Shown here: piece by piece, positions 22,140 to 33,280 of the stretch
How the letters are laid out: every line of letters begins with the position of its first letter
Position numbering within the stretch: position 1 is the first letter of the stretch
Source: Tenodera sinensis
Lineage: Eukaryota > Arthropoda > Insecta > Mantodea > Mantidae
Assembly (NCBI GenBank): GCA_030765045.1
Contig: CM060961.1
Location: 35,070,805-35,134,804 of the forward strand
Direction of reading: 5' to 3'
DNA: 64,000 bases
Program-made: the position numbers and the translations under genes
Notes under the pieces: model-generated
The model's database searches: none
The model's input: only the letters and a program-made list of their open reading frames with translations
What the model was told of the DNA's origin: nothing

Positions 22140-22215
22140 TTTTTTCAGGACGCCTCAAAACATGTATTTAGGTTGAAAATCCGGACATAGAACTTTTGGG
22201 TGGAAATGAAATTTT
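22140..22215 (-). repeat. Family R, left-end fragment (copy G1)
   Basis: Minus-strand left-end block: a GTGGAA-less variant of the ATGTCGAGATTTCACC signature, recognisable from CCTCAAAACATGTATTTAGG and GAACTTTTGGGTGGAA on the plus strand. Confidence 0.5.
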
Positions 22216-22990
22216 TCCTCTATCTATTCCTACATGGAAGGGAAACTAAGATGAAGGTTGATCTCAGGAAAGTTGTCTTATTATTCAAATTATGCTATAT
22301 CTTGTCACATCTTTCTTGGAGAGCTTGTGTGAACTCCATAAGTAGTGTTAATTTGAGAGGCCAAGCTCGTACACATCTATATTTAGTATGTAACCAGTGC
22401 CAGGAAATGTCCATTGCATGCTTATTTTGAAGGCTTTCATATGTTTTTGGAACTAATGACCTCTCTTGTCAACTTCGACTAACCTCTTTGGTAGAGTTCA
22501 AATGAATGTTTTGATAAACACAAAATACCCCAAATTGAAGCTCTACTCTGTTATTAAATTAGTACCCTTGTTTATGAATTCCACAGAATTTCTGCGCAGG
22601 TATACGTCCCGTACAGAAAACTGTGTATAGCATTCTCTTAGTGTATTCATTCTTGAAAGCACATCATCCTCAAAGAGCTTTTTGGTGTTTTTTGTAATGT
22701 TTTTATTCTAAGTGGCAATTTTGTCAATGACAAAATGGTATCATCAGAAAAGGAGTTGGAAGTAATATCCGATGTTAGTATTTAACTCTAGCAATGCCAA
22801 GCCTCATTCCAGAACATATACCCCTACTAGTAACAAAAATATCTGAACACTTTTTAAAACAGATTTATTTTAAAATTGGGTGTTATATCTTCTCATGTTT
22901 ATAAAGGTAATATTTAACACTGTTTAACTGTTCCTTTTTACCCTTTTACATGAATCACATTAGATTTTATGCCACCCTGTTTGTTTATAT
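22216..22990. other. Unassigned stretch
   Basis: No supported gene. A TAGTAACAAAAATATCTGAA segment near 22830 is reminiscent of a Tc1-like terminus, but no partner was seen. Confidence 0.35.
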
Positions 22991-22994
22991 TCAA

Positions 22995-23065
22995 GTGACA
23001 CCAAAATATGTATTTTTGTTGAAATCTCGATATCGAACTTTTCAGTGGAATACAATACTCTTCCC
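22995..23065 (-). repeat. Family R, left-end fragment (copy G2)
   Basis: Plus-strand CACCAAAATATGTATTTTTG, GAAATCTCGATATCGAAC and GTGGAATACAATACTCTTCC are the reverse complement of the family's left end. It lies 66 bp left of the LTR-like sequence. Confidence 0.6.
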
Positions 23066-23130
23066 TACGTGCTACAGAAGGTAAACATTACCACTATCTT
23101 TTTTACTTTTATGTTTTGTAGCTATAGTAT

Positions 23131-23673
23131 TGTGACTGCCGGCACGGCGCACAACAAAAGACGGTCAGTACTAAGCAACTTCACACCATACACCTGGCCG
23201 GCGAACAAACAAGGGCGCTCAAGGTCAGGCTGTCTCGCGCGACAGTTTATGTATACGTGACTAACAACAATGACCTCGGTGCATTACAAAGAATTTCTGT
23301 AACCTTCGAGAGACACTCGGCAGCCGGCATGCTTGTGGAAGTCGAGAAAAGTTCATGTAACGTCATCCTCGCTTTATAAGGAGGCGCGTGTGTGCGTGAA
23401 AGTGTGTGTGTGTATGTGTGTTCGTGAAAGATACGTCGGATCGAAGTGAAGTCTTAAAGGGTGTCGAGTGATTGTATCGGAATTAGTGTGTGAGAGACAG
23501 AAAAGGTGAACAAAGACAGTGAAAGGACTGAATCAAGGTTGCAAGAAGTAAAAGTTGTGTATTGTGATAGCAGGAAAGGCTATCAACTGTGATAACGAGA
23601 AGAAAAATCTGTATTTGTAATAACATTTTAGAACACAATAAAGAAACTGGATTGATCTTGTCATTTTGTGACA
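23131..23673 (+). mobile_element. LTR-like sequence, family L, copy 1
   Basis: 543 bp starting TGTGACTGCC and ending TTTTGTGACA (TGT...ACA ends). It contains GTAACGTCATCCTCGC, then TTTATAAGG (TATA-like, 23373-23381), the block GTGTCGAGTGATTGTATCG and, near the end, AATAAA at 23638-23643 followed by CTGGATTGATC: the order promoter, R region, polyadenylation signal expected of a long terminal repeat. No gag or pol coding sequence adjoins it, so it would be a solo LTR. I did not find a matching 4-6 bp target duplication. Confidence 0.5.
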
Positions 23674-24074
23674 ATACTGAAATATGATAGTACATTTATG
23701 ACGTATCTACAAGTGCCTTCATTTTATTGTTAAATGCCAATAAAATAAACGAAGGTAAGAAAAAACTGTTGTAATATTCTAAAACTTTGATTAAATATAT
23801 TTGTTGCCAAATGGCAACACTATGGATCAGAAGATTAAGTTTAGAAACAGACTGAACAAAAATGCATGGTGTGGGTCATTGCAAAGGTTTGAAAACATTT
23901 AAAAAATCACTAGGTTTCGTGCAGCATATTTATAAAAGCGTTCGATACCATTTATAGTGTGAGCAAAATGACAAAATCAGTCCAATTACCTTTTCCTTCC
24001 AAAGTTTTGCATAAAAACACAGTTCCCTTATATTGACCTTGACAGTCTAAACTTTTTCGTGATATTAAAAAGTA
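23674..24074. other. Spacer between two inverted LTR-like copies
   Basis: AT-rich, no coding frame. If copies 1 and 2 came from one element, its internal region is gone. Confidence 0.4.
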
Positions 24075-24452
24075 CAACTGTGTTCTTCTCGTCGCCTTGA
24101 CGCAGTCCTTTCACTGTCTTTCTTCGCTTACACTTTCTCTCACACAATAACTGCGGCAATACAATCACTCAACGCTCGTTATATGTGCATAATTATTAAT
24201 CTCTCCTCTGCTGTCTCCTTGTCTATTTATATAGTGAGAATGACGTCATAGGTCCTTTCTGAAACCTCTACGAACACGCTGGTTGCCGTACAGTTATCGA
24301 AGACTCTTTGTGTTGTCGCTTGATTGTTGTTAGTCACGTGTTTGTGCGCTTGAGTGGTCTTGGGAAGCTTAATCTTGAGCGCCTTTGTTTGCGTTGTGGT
24401 GTGACGTAGCTTAGCCGACTGTCCCTTGTTGTGTGCCGCGACCAGCGTCACA
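24075..24452 (-). mobile_element. LTR-like sequence, family L, copy 2 (3' truncated)
   Basis: The minus strand starts TGTGACGC at 24452 and shares with copy 1 the segments GGCACACAACAA, AAAGGCGCTCAAG, CGTGACTAACAACAAT, GACGTCATTCTCACT, a TATA box (ATATAAATAG), GAGTGATTGTAT, GTGTGAGAGA and GACAGTGAAAGGACTG. The polyadenylation end is missing after about 24075. It carries a perfect CRE palindrome TGACGTCA (24241-24248) 8 bp before the TATA element. Confidence 0.5.
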
Positions 24453-24641
24453 ATATGTTTCACTGATGTAAATGTTCCTTATAAACATAAAACACTCATA
24501 CAAAGCAAAAGAAGCAGGAATTAATTGTTTTTAAGCTGTGTCACCAGTTTAGAAGTCGAACCTTATATCTGCAATATGAAAGTATAAGGCTTACGTTTCC
24601 CTTATGAGGCGAACTTTGTTAACCTGCAACTTCCAAGTTAA

Positions 24642-24977
24642 TCATCTGTGCGGCACTTGAACATTATTCATTCTTTTGTCCCACAGACGTTTGATGGCGT
24701 ACATGAGAAAAATTGCCTGTCGAAAAGAGTATTTATCAAACCCTGAGATGTGATTTTTCAGCGCCGTTGTGGGCTCACTTGATTGATTGCTGTAGAAGAA
24801 ATAAACATCATCGCAAAGTAATATTAATACTCTCAAGAAAAGAGCGTTGGTAATTACTTTCTTCATTAATGAGAAAGGGGTTCTACGCAAGATATAGCCA
24901 TACATTTTTATTAGCATCTTGTTGTGTTGGTGGAAAAGGTTTACACCAGGGTGCACACGCTCACTTCCCCTATACAT
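24642..24977 (-). CDS. Unrecognised 111-codon frame
   Basis: A minus-strand frame from ATG 24977 with amino-acid-like composition: NLFHQHNKMLIKMYGYILRR, a hydrophobic stretch ITNALFLRVLILLCDDVYFF, and a basic C-terminal end. I do not recognise a family and saw no splice sites that would tie it to other exons. It may be a transposon relic or chance. Confidence 0.2.
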   Translation of the reverse strand: MYRGSERVHPGVNLFHQHNKMLIKMYGYILRRTPFSLMKKVITNALFLRVLILLCDDVYFFYSNQSSEPTTALKNHISGFDKYSFRQAIFLMYAIKRLWDKRMNNVQVPHR

Positions 24978-25190
24978 GTTATTTTCCCCACACCATTGAC
25001 CAAGGCAAGGTGAACCAGACCTAGTAATCAGAGGCGAAGTAGTAGTACATGCAATTCAATGTGAAGACGAACGAGATAAAGTTAGGTGCTTAATTTGTAA
25101 GTCTGGTAATTGCAGATTTATACCATTTTCCTCGCATATGTTCCGTGTTCACAATAAACGTTATTATCCTCGAAAAGTACCAGACACAGT
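24963..25190 (+). repeat. Dispersed repeat family P, copy 1
   Basis: Shares ATGTTATTTTCCCC, CTGACC-like CATTGACCAAGGCAAGG, CCAGACCTAGTAATCAGAG, GCTTAATTTGTAAG and TTCCGTGTTCACAATAAACG with 59218-59432, same orientation and order. The last block also occurs alone at 45476-45545. Confidence 0.65.
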
Positions 25191-25199
25191 GAAGACTGG

Positions 25200-25404
25200 T
25201 TGTCAACCATACACCAAGTATGATAGTGAGAAAGACGATGATATGAAATGCAGGCGAAATGGATGATTGGAAGGGTGATAATGGAGCAATTGGCGGGGCA
25301 AACCGAAGAACACCCACCCAAACGCCGCTTCGTCCACCACGAATACCACATGCGGGTCCCGTCTAGGTGGTAGGTGAGCGGTCTAACCACTCAGCCACGG
25401 CGCC
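25200..25404 (-). mobile_element. SINE family S1, diverged copy
   Basis: The minus strand begins GCGCCGTGGCTGAGTGGTTA at the head (a better A box than in copy 17610) and carries the ACCACCTAGACGGGACCC region, CGCATGTGGTATTCGTGG and GACGAAGCGGCG. The B-box region is partly deleted. The tail has diverged from the other copies after TGCTCC. A second tRNA-like head lies 16 bp upstream (25421-25532). Confidence 0.75.
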
Positions 25405-25420
25405 GCTGACTCAGGAAAGG

Positions 25421-25532
25421 ATAAGGAATAATCCTGGGTGGAGAAAAATTCCTACCCCCTGCGCAGAGTCGAACCCGGGACCCCTTGCACAGTAGACAGG
25501 CGCTCTACCAACTGCGCTACGGGGTCAGCCTC
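25421..25532 (-). repeat. tRNA-derived SINE head (family S4)
   Basis: On the minus strand, GACCCCGTAGCGCAGTTGG with a perfect A box (TAGCGCAGTTGG), B box GGGTTCGACTC, then GCGCAGGGGGTAGGAATTTT and CTCCACCCAGGAT. A related head is at 60060-60140. It has no paired acceptor stem, so it is a SINE and not a tRNA gene. Confidence 0.7.
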
Positions 25533-26344
25533 CTAAGTTTTCTTTGAGTAAAAATGTACTTTATACAAGATGAAGACAACATCGATAAAATTTGTATGTA
25601 CCAGGTATAATCCCTGCCTTGAAAACTTAATTCTGCATGATATAAGCCTTTAAAGACTTACTCACTGGGATTTCAATTTTATTAATACCCTTAAAAAGAG
25701 AGCTCTCCCAAAACACGTGTAACTCTCATGTGAACATCTAGAAATACGTAACTTTGCTAGTTTTTGTCTCAAAATCGGGCATGAGGTTCATTAAAACATA
25801 AGCTCCTCTACGAATTATATACACACTCGTCCCGGCATTTCCAAATACTCCTTATTGCAGAGTTTAAGTTGACAATAGTAGCGGTCGGTTGGGTGGAAAG
25901 AACTCCAGCAGCCCGGGATAGTGAACTCTCTATGTTTCGTCATACTGGAGTGAGAGTGGGCTAGTGTGTAAACACCGGAGCCTGGAAGCAGGCCTAGTCA
26001 GTAGCAAACAGAACATGATGCCATCCTTTAGCAACAGTTCTGTTCTCTATGACCACTAAACTTGCAAGTAATGTCACAAACAACCAGAAGTTTATAACGA
26101 AGGCCCGGGGGGTTAGTCAAAAATTCGTCAAGTTGTGCACAAGGCAGAAATTGCTTTCCAAGTAAGTTTTGTGCTTGCCACATTACATAGGCAGACTACC
26201 GCAAGCAGACTGGGAATACACTGCGAATGAAAGCAAAGCATGGATAAGCGAGGACGCCCCAAAACAGTCACAACAGATGCATTGCTGCCAGATCATGGCA
26301 GCGAGTATCTTTCCTCCGATAGCCAAAATATTAATCAATTATTT
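25533..26344. other. Unassigned stretch
   Basis: No supported gene; a GC-richer patch around 25880-25990 may be another retroposon, but I see no diagnostic boxes. Confidence 0.35.
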
Positions 26345-26530
26345 ACTCCCGGGTTCGATCCCAGGCAACCGCATGTAGGATTCATTGTGGACGAAGCGGC
26401 GCTGGGGCGGGTTTCCTCACAGTTCTCCGGTTTCCCCCGCTATCCCATTCCGCCGGTGCTCCATCTTCATTCCATGTATCACCACTGTCACCGCCTGCGG
26501 TGCCGTAGTAGTAAAAGCGGGCGTTAAGCA
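26345..26530 (+). mobile_element. SINE family S1, copy lacking the A box
   Basis: Begins inside the head at CCCGGGTTCGATCCCAGG (B box) and continues with GACGAAGCGGCGCTGG, TTCTCCGGTTTCCCCC, the GGTGCTCCATCTTCATTCCA block and GTAGTAGTAAAAGCGGGCG, ending TTAAGCACTTAA. The 5' truncation removed the A box, so it cannot start Pol III transcription itself. Confidence 0.85.
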
Positions 26531-26769
26531 CTTAATTAACTTAATTACTTATTCAACAGCGCTCTCATAAAGTGCATTATGGTAAAAGTCAGAGATAAAC
26601 TCCAATATACAAGAAACAGTATTAATATCACGAATAAACATAAATTTACCAAACAAATAAGGTAAGAGCGAGAATTAAATTATAACAAATTGATGTTGTT
26701 TGTTATTTGCATACAATAAAATTGATTATTTACCTTCTTGTTTGCTCTCCGTTGACCACACATCAGAGG

Positions 26770-26770
26770 A

Positions 26771-26831
<61 letters not shown>
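26770..26831. repeat. (CA)n microsatellite
   Basis: About 30 uninterrupted CA units. Confidence 0.95.
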
Positions 26832-26835
<4 letters not shown>

Positions 26836-26995
26836 AAGTAAATAACTCTGTTAAAGCTGTTGCTGGACCAGGCAAAACAGTCACAAGTAATTCATAACAA
26901 CATTTTTCGTCTCTTTCTCCTACACCCTCTTGTCTATCGGAAAACATTTGTAGCAGCTGTAGAACAAACCTCGAATACTTCAGGTATTTAAATAC

Positions 26996-27301
26996 TTGAG
27001 CAAGCAAAATAATCTCAAAAACATGTCTCAAGAGGATAGCGGAACGTATTGGAGAACCTCAATTACTAACGAAATTTGCTGCCTGATAAGCGATAAGGAC
27101 AAATTCTTCCACTTCATCATCAGCAGTTGGACTACAAAAATCATTTCCAAAATAGAAAACACGAGCCCTATTTACGCAGATGATACACCAATAATCGCAC
27201 AAACTGGCAAACCAGATTTTATACATAATTTTTATATTTACGTCCTCCAACTTAATGTCATATCGCACATATGCACCTATACGCATTCTCCTAGCATTTA
27301 A
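26996..27301 (+). pseudogene. Possible non-LTR reverse-transcriptase fragment
   Basis: A 101-codon frame whose centre reads SPIYADDTPIIAQTGKPD, very close to the YADD catalytic block of Jockey-like RTs (compare AMYADDTAIY in the element at 47 kb). The flanks do not continue the RT domain convincingly, so it would be a short relic. Confidence 0.4.
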
Positions 27302-27414
27302 GCAAGTAATCATGTTTAATATTAACTATTAACACTAATTGCTAGCATACATAAGCTGGCGATAGCAGGTCAACGATATAAAGCTTTCGAAGATTTTTAC
27401 CTTCTCGAAAATGC

Positions 27415-27940
27415 CTCTAACGGTATAATCAGGTAAAGAAGATGTTTATGGAATTTTTATGAGAAATGAAATGTATATATTGATTTTTCTCGTTATAGTT
27501 CTGTTTATTCTGAATGACCTTTGAATAACTCAAACATAACAGATATACTAAATCTTACTGTACAGAAAATGTAGATCTCGTTAAAACACACAATTTATGC
27601 AACAATGACATTTTTTGTGGCGTGAACCATTTCGGAGATATTCCTTGTTATTTGAGCGAGTTTTGGAATACTTAAATTTTCGTCAAATGTAAGATCATTA
27701 TTCTTATTTGTATACCTTAGCCGTGCGAAGGGAAGGGAATCTCAAAGCATTGAAAGATGTGACTATCGCTCAAAGCCCACTGTATTCCCACATTCCATTT
27801 GCACCTACAAGGAAATAAGATATTTTCTATAAATGTTTATCTCAACTAACACGAAGAAGATATAGGAATAAGAGTTTGTAAGAATGCTTAGTACAAGATT
27901 AGAGAAAGTCATGTGAGTGTAACACATCAGATTTTTTAGT
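27415..27940 (+). repeat. Dispersed repeat family R, copy H (3' two thirds)
   Basis: Runs from AAAATGCCTCTAACGGT through TGTTTATGGAATTTTTATGA, ACCATTTCGGAGATATTCC, TTTGACTATCGCTCAAAG and AACTAACACGAAGAAGATAT to the right end GAGAAAGTCATGTGAGTGTA, then ACACATCAGATTTTTT. The left third is missing. Confidence 0.8.
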
Positions 27941-28360
27941 GAGTACATCTGTTCCTCTTCAGGATGCAGGAGCAGGAAGAAGACATTTCTGCTCATTGCA
28001 CCCGGGTTTCGCTTCCTCGGTTAAAAAAATCCAATGCACGTTCCAAAATGTCACTTTAGCATACACATACAGAAGATGAATGTGAATATGAACACATGTT
28101 TCCAGTTCTACTCAAGTTGAGATCTCTGATAGCTGTAATAAATGTAAGCAGAAATACCTCACAAGATGGCAGACCTGAGCCATAGAATAACAATGACAAG
28201 TGCTGAAAAAATATAAGCATATGAATCTGGGTTATGTGGAAGGACCGAAGTGAGTCGATTAGAAAGAAAATCAACAATACACTTAAACATTACGAAACGA
28301 GGCAGTAAGAGCTGTATAACCTGAATGAAATAAGCGCCATAAAAGCAATAAAAACTAGAA

Positions 28361-28827
28361 GTAATAACAAAAAACGGACTTTAATTTTAAAATCAGGACA
28401 CTGGTGTTAATTAAAGCCACACATTTTCCTTTATACGCAGAACAAATGTTGACCTGTATAATTGAACTATTATTCCCGAATTGAGTGCAAAAGATTTAGA
28501 ATTTGTAAGTATGATTAATAACTGTCAAGTAAAAGGAACATATTACATCCCTTCTAATATATGCTTCATGTAAGTATCACAAAATAACAAAAAAACGGAC
28601 TTTAATTTTAAAATCAGGACACTGGTGTTAATTAAAGCCACACATTTTCCTTTATACGCAGAACAAATGTTGACCTGTATAATTGAACTATTATGCCCGA
28701 ATTGAGTGCAAAAGATTTAGAATTTGTAAGAATGATTAATAACTGTCAAGTAAAAGGAACATATTAAATCCCTTCTAATATATGCTTCATGTAAGTATCA
28801 CAAAAAAAAAAAAAAAAAAAAAAAAAA
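28361..28827. repeat. 221-bp tandem duplication ending in an A26 run
   Basis: The segment starting CGGACTTTAATTTTAAAATC at 28375 recurs at 28596. I count three substitutions (TTCCC/TGCCC, AGTATG/AGAATG, TTACAT/TTAAAT) and one A-run length change in about 215 bp. The second copy ends CATGTAAGTATCAC and then A26 (28802-28827). The duplicated DNA has no coding frame of note. Confidence 0.9.
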
Positions 28828-29764
28828 GTCTAATGGTGTTCTGTTCTTTGATCAGTCGATTTCCAAACAATAAATGATCTTTGTTCCAAATTGGATGCGC
28901 AATTTCACAACAATATACCATAATACAAGTTTGCCACTTATAAGATACATGCAGTAACTTATTTCTGACATAACATCAGTGTAATTCGAAATAATTACTT
29001 AAAAGCATGTAAGGAATATTCCGAATAGCTTATTCAGACGCGAAGTAACTCGGCAACATTGTGTTGTACCAGGGAATTGAACCGGCTTCTGGATTTACAA
29101 ACAGGTTGGTCGCTAGCAGGGTGGTGTAATGTTTTGGGAGAAAACGATTCTGATTGGCCCAAACTCGCACAGTAAACATTAAAACATTAAACATGGTTTA
29201 AATTAATATAGGTAATGATTTACCTACCACCCGGTATATAATATATTAAATGATAAATAGTAAATTTTATAGGGTAGTCATGTCATAGATAAAAGAATAA
29301 CGATTCAAAGAAAGTACAAAGCACAAAGGTTAATTTGACAACACGATTTGAACTGTGAGCAGATAATGTGACTGCAATGAGAAATTAATCATGCAGAAAG
29401 ACAAACTGAAATCTAAAAGCAAATTTATCATAGAGCTGCAAACAAAAAGGTTAATTGGCATGATAATGAACTTGAAATCAAAGTTGGCAAACAAATGAAT
29501 GACTAAAAATGCTATCGCACTAATGGGAGAAAGCACAACTTTTAATACGTGTGGTTTGTGTTACAAGTTTTATTTTAGGTTCAGCTGTATAAAAACATTT
29601 TTCTGCATACTTGTTGTCTCATTATACTGGATAATTAAGGCAAATCTGGCGGGAAAATATGCAAAACCAGCTCATCTACACTTTTTGTTATTTTTCTCAA
29701 ATATCTCGTTCCGTTATAATCACTGTGCATTTGCACAGTATACAGTGTCATTTATGGCACAACT
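28828..29764. other. Unassigned stretch with one weak tRNA-like box
   Basis: Minus-strand CGGTTCAATTCCCTGG near 29083 is B-box-like, but no A box of quality precedes it. Nothing else recognised. Confidence 0.35.
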
Positions 29765-30345
29765 AATCTACCCTTTACAGGGAATATTTTTCGAAAATAT
29801 TGATTTTGTTGGAAATGGCTCTAACGAGTTTTATTAAAGTGCCATATGTTTAATATATTTTTATGGAAAATGAAATGTGTATCTCGAATTTTCTGGCTAC
29901 AGCCCCTGTAGTCGTACTCTGGATGACTTTTGCATAACTGTTAAACCCTAAGAGATGGACAAACTCTCATTATATAAAACTATGGATCTTGCTAAAATAC
30001 TCAGTTTATGTCTCAATAAATTTTTTTCGAGAGTGAACCATTTCGGAGATATGCCTTGTTATTTGTGTAAGTTACTTATGTCAAATGGAACATATTAATT
30101 GATTTATTTATTGATTTTTTATTTATTTATTCATTTATTTTATGTGTTAACCGTGCAAAGAGAACGGAACTTGAGAGCTTTAAAAGATTTGACTATCGCT
30201 CAAAGTCTACTGTATTCCCCTTGAACCTACAAGAAGATAAAAAAACCATTAATTCTGCGAATGTTTATCTGTATTAACATGAAGATATAGCAATAAGGGT
30301 TGAGTAGAGAAAGTCATGTAAGTGCAACACATCAGATTTTTTATG
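29765..30345 (+). repeat. Dispersed repeat family R, copy I
   Basis: From CTAATCTACCCTTTACAGGG through TTCTGGCTACAGCCC, ACCATTTCGGAGATATGCC and TTTGACTATCGCTCAAAG to GTCATGTAAGTGCAACACAT near 30335. It contains a private TTTATT repeat insertion near 30101-30140. Confidence 0.8.
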
Positions 30346-31374
30346 ACAGATTCTTTTACGAGGATTTAAATAATGTCACGTTGACACGGTACACCTATAC
30401 AGCCTAATCGCCGAGCTTTCGTGCGGGAAGCATTCCTGAAGCTTAATGTTGTGTCATATTTCTAGGAGGCAGTAACTTGTAGCCAGTTTTAAATCTGGTT
30501 GTTAATTTTGTATAAGAAGGGAGTTTTTCTGTGTTTTGATAATTCGGGCATGTGAGACCCTCACGGATATAAAATAACGAAAATAAAGAATAGTTTAAAG
30601 GAAACCGAAGAGTAATTTTGTTATTTTGAGTAATGATTTCTTGCTTGAATATGTTTTGCAATCCCACGATGGTTTTTAACTATTGAATCAGTTGATGTAT
30701 TATTGTTAAGCAGACGATTGTTCCGTTTCCAATGAAATAAATGCAGCACTTTTGGGCTTTGTCTATGTGGGAAGTGGAAAACAATGAAGCCATCACATTT
30801 ATGAACAAGAAGAGGAGTTAATACTACAATTACTCATGTTCCATCGTAAAACAATAGTTTTTACAATTGACCGCTTACCACATACGTAGTGTATTGTGTT
30901 CAGGAGCTACGAGTACTGTTTCATTATCACACAGAATACTGCAGCTGTTGCTGTGACGTAGGAATGAGAGTATTACAATCCTCCCCAGGCATGTTGTTAA
31001 CAACGGTTCACTAGCTCACAGCGCCATTACTAACGTTAACATCATATTCATAATTAACATTATTAAACGACAGCTAATAAAAAGTTAATTGAAATTACGA
31101 TAGGCAAATCTCTTGATAGAAGATCCAGCTAAGAAAAACCGTAACAGGCCCTTAAGCAACAACACACGAGCTAGAAAATAGACAATTATACATGTTATTA
31201 AATTAGAATTTCTACTCTATTATGCATGAAATATCCATATAAGGGTTTAAAGTATAAAATCAAACAGTATCGCAAAAATGCACAAATAAAAATTTAGTTT
31301 CTGCAAAATTCTGCTAGTAAGTAATCTTATAAATTATAAAATTAATGAAGGTTTACAAGAGAAATACCTATTTC
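30346..31374. other. Unassigned stretch
   Basis: No gene or repeat recognised in about 1 kb. Confidence 0.4.
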
Positions 31375-31800
31375 CTTGTAGGTGCAAGGGGAATGTTAGA
31401 ATACAACAGGGTTTGTGCGATAGTCAAATCTTTTAAAGCTTTAACATCCCGTTCTCTTTGCACGCTTAACATATAAAAAATGAACAACGTTATTCCATTT
31501 CACCAAAGTTTTAAGTTTCCGAAACTGACACAAATAACAAGGAATATCTCCGAAATGGTTCACTCTATAAAAATTATTTGGACATAAATTGTGTGTTTTA
31601 GGGTGATCTACATTTTTGTACAGTAAGATTTTGTCTATCTCTTACGGTTTACATGTTATTCAAAAGTCATCCAGAGTAAACAGCACTACATAGATTATAG
31701 CCAGAGAATTCAAAATATACATTTTATTTGTCATACAAATATCTTAAACATATGAAATTTTAACCAATATCGTTAGATCCATTATCAAAAAAATCAAAAT
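31375..31800 (-). repeat. Dispersed repeat family R, copy J
   Basis: Plus-strand blocks TCCTTGTAGGTGCAAGGGGA, GTGCGATAGTCAAATC, TTCTCTTTGCACGCTTAAC, AAGGAATATCTCCGAAATGG and TCATCCAGAGTAAACA are the reverse complement of the family's right two thirds. Confidence 0.8.
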
Positions 31801-32519
31801 ACGCATTTAGTAAGACCAACACATTCCTAATGAATTTAAACCATGCGCACGTCCAACAATTTGTCAGTTCCACAAATTGCACAAAACCAACTGTCTTTCT
31901 CCTTTTATGAACGCAATTTTTCTTTCGAAGGTTTTTGAGTGGTTTTCTTTAGCCTGGTCCTTTTTTCATTTCACATGATGCTTTTTTCTTTGTAGGCTGA
32001 GATTTCTTTATGTTCTTGTTTACAGTCGATTGGCCATATTAACTGACTGCAGCATCTCTCGAAATAATAGTTCATTTATCAGTTAATTAGAATGCATTGG
32101 AAAGGAGCATTGAATGTAAGGAAAGACCATAGAATAAAGCATGCTATGCTGTGTATGAACAATAATTACTAATTACATCCAAGGAAATAATAAAAAACTT
32201 ATCAACACTAGCACTATGAGTGCCTATCGGTCCGTTGACGGAAGTCTAATGTTCTCAGGTTTTCAAATTATGTCGCCAGTGGCGCTGTCATATACCTCGT
32301 GATTTAACATGGCGGTGTCATCTCTCGGAAAATTTAAGAATTACCAGCAGGGGAGCAAATTGGCCATATTAGCTGCATTGGCCTTATTCACATCAAGTAC
32401 TTTAGAAGAAATAATATTAGAAGTATCGTAGTTTGAATATTTGGGCTGTAATATAAGTTTCGATAGCGATAAAGAGAGAAAACAAAATAAACTAATACCA
32501 ACAAGTATGCGGCATGGTA
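31801..32519. other. Stretch with a zinc-finger-like coding tail
   Basis: On the minus strand, 31926-31843 reads KEKDSWFCAICGTD, then KLLDVRMV and a stop, preceded by a Lys-rich segment in the same frame after one stop. This resembles the Lys-rich, CxxC-bearing tail of pogo/Tigger-type transposases. It is too short to name. Nothing else found. Confidence 0.25.
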
Positions 32520-32960
32520 AAAAAATAAAACCGGAAAGATATAAAAAAAAAAATCAAATTTTATAAAACAATGGCAGTACTAGTATTGATGTATGGTACA
32601 GAGTCCTGGATTATGAATGAGAGTTACAAACCGCAGAAATGAGATTTTTGAGAAGGGTAAAATACTAGAAGAGGTCTATTTCGTAACAAGGATATCCGAG
32701 AAGAACTAGGTATATATAAAATAATAATGATAAAAGCGAAGGGACCTAAGAGAACTGGAAACAACATCTAACTAGAATACCTGATGAAAGAATACCAATG
32801 AAAATATACGAGTACAAACCACGAGGAAGAAGAAATGTAAGATGTCCGAGGAATAGATGGAGCTGAACAAAGGAAGACCGAACAGGCAACTTGCCTAATC
32901 CATAGAACATAGAAGAAGGAGTTAAAGCAAATTAAATTAGTTAAGTCACCATTGGAGATT
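32520..32960 (+). pseudogene. Non-LTR ORF2 3' fragment, second copy
   Basis: The frames include FYKTMAVLVLMYGTESWIMN (the block after the LINE thumb domain), then NKDIREELGIYKI and, frameshifted, the PRGRRNVRCPRNRW-like end. It corresponds to the same protein region as 7645-7930 and extends it upstream. Several stops and frameshifts are present. Confidence 0.6.
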
Positions 32961-32984
32961 AAAAAGCCAACGAGCAATGTCGGT

Positions 32985-33280
32985 TGAGTCTATGACAAAT
33001 TGCGGAGGAGGGATTAGCGATATTTTGTGCCTGTGCCCCTTACGGGGCACTCCTCGGGAGCGTCAATGACGCGAACGGATCCTAAGGGTGGCCAAAATGT
33101 TGTCACTACAGAGCAGAGGGCAGGGTCCCTACATTTTCCCAGTTAGAAGCAGCCGGGCGGAGGCTGACTCAGTCCGGTTCCTCTCCCATTCCTTCGGATT
33201 TGTACTCCCAAGGGGGGCGCGGAACTTGGAAACCGGCCCCAACCACCTTCGGGCTTGTACATCCATGGGAAAAATGATTG
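32985..33280 (+). repeat. GC-rich dispersed repeat family G, copy 1
   Basis: Strikingly GC-rich against its surroundings. Blocks CCTTACGGGGCACTCCTC, ACGGATCC, GGTGGCC, CAGAGCAGAGGGCAG, GTCCCTACATTTTCCCAG, TTAGAAGCA, ACTCCCAAGGGGGG and ACCGGC recur in the same order on the minus strand at 52650-52955. No coding frame is shared. It begins right behind a non-LTR 3' fragment, but the second copy has no such neighbour. Confidence 0.8.
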
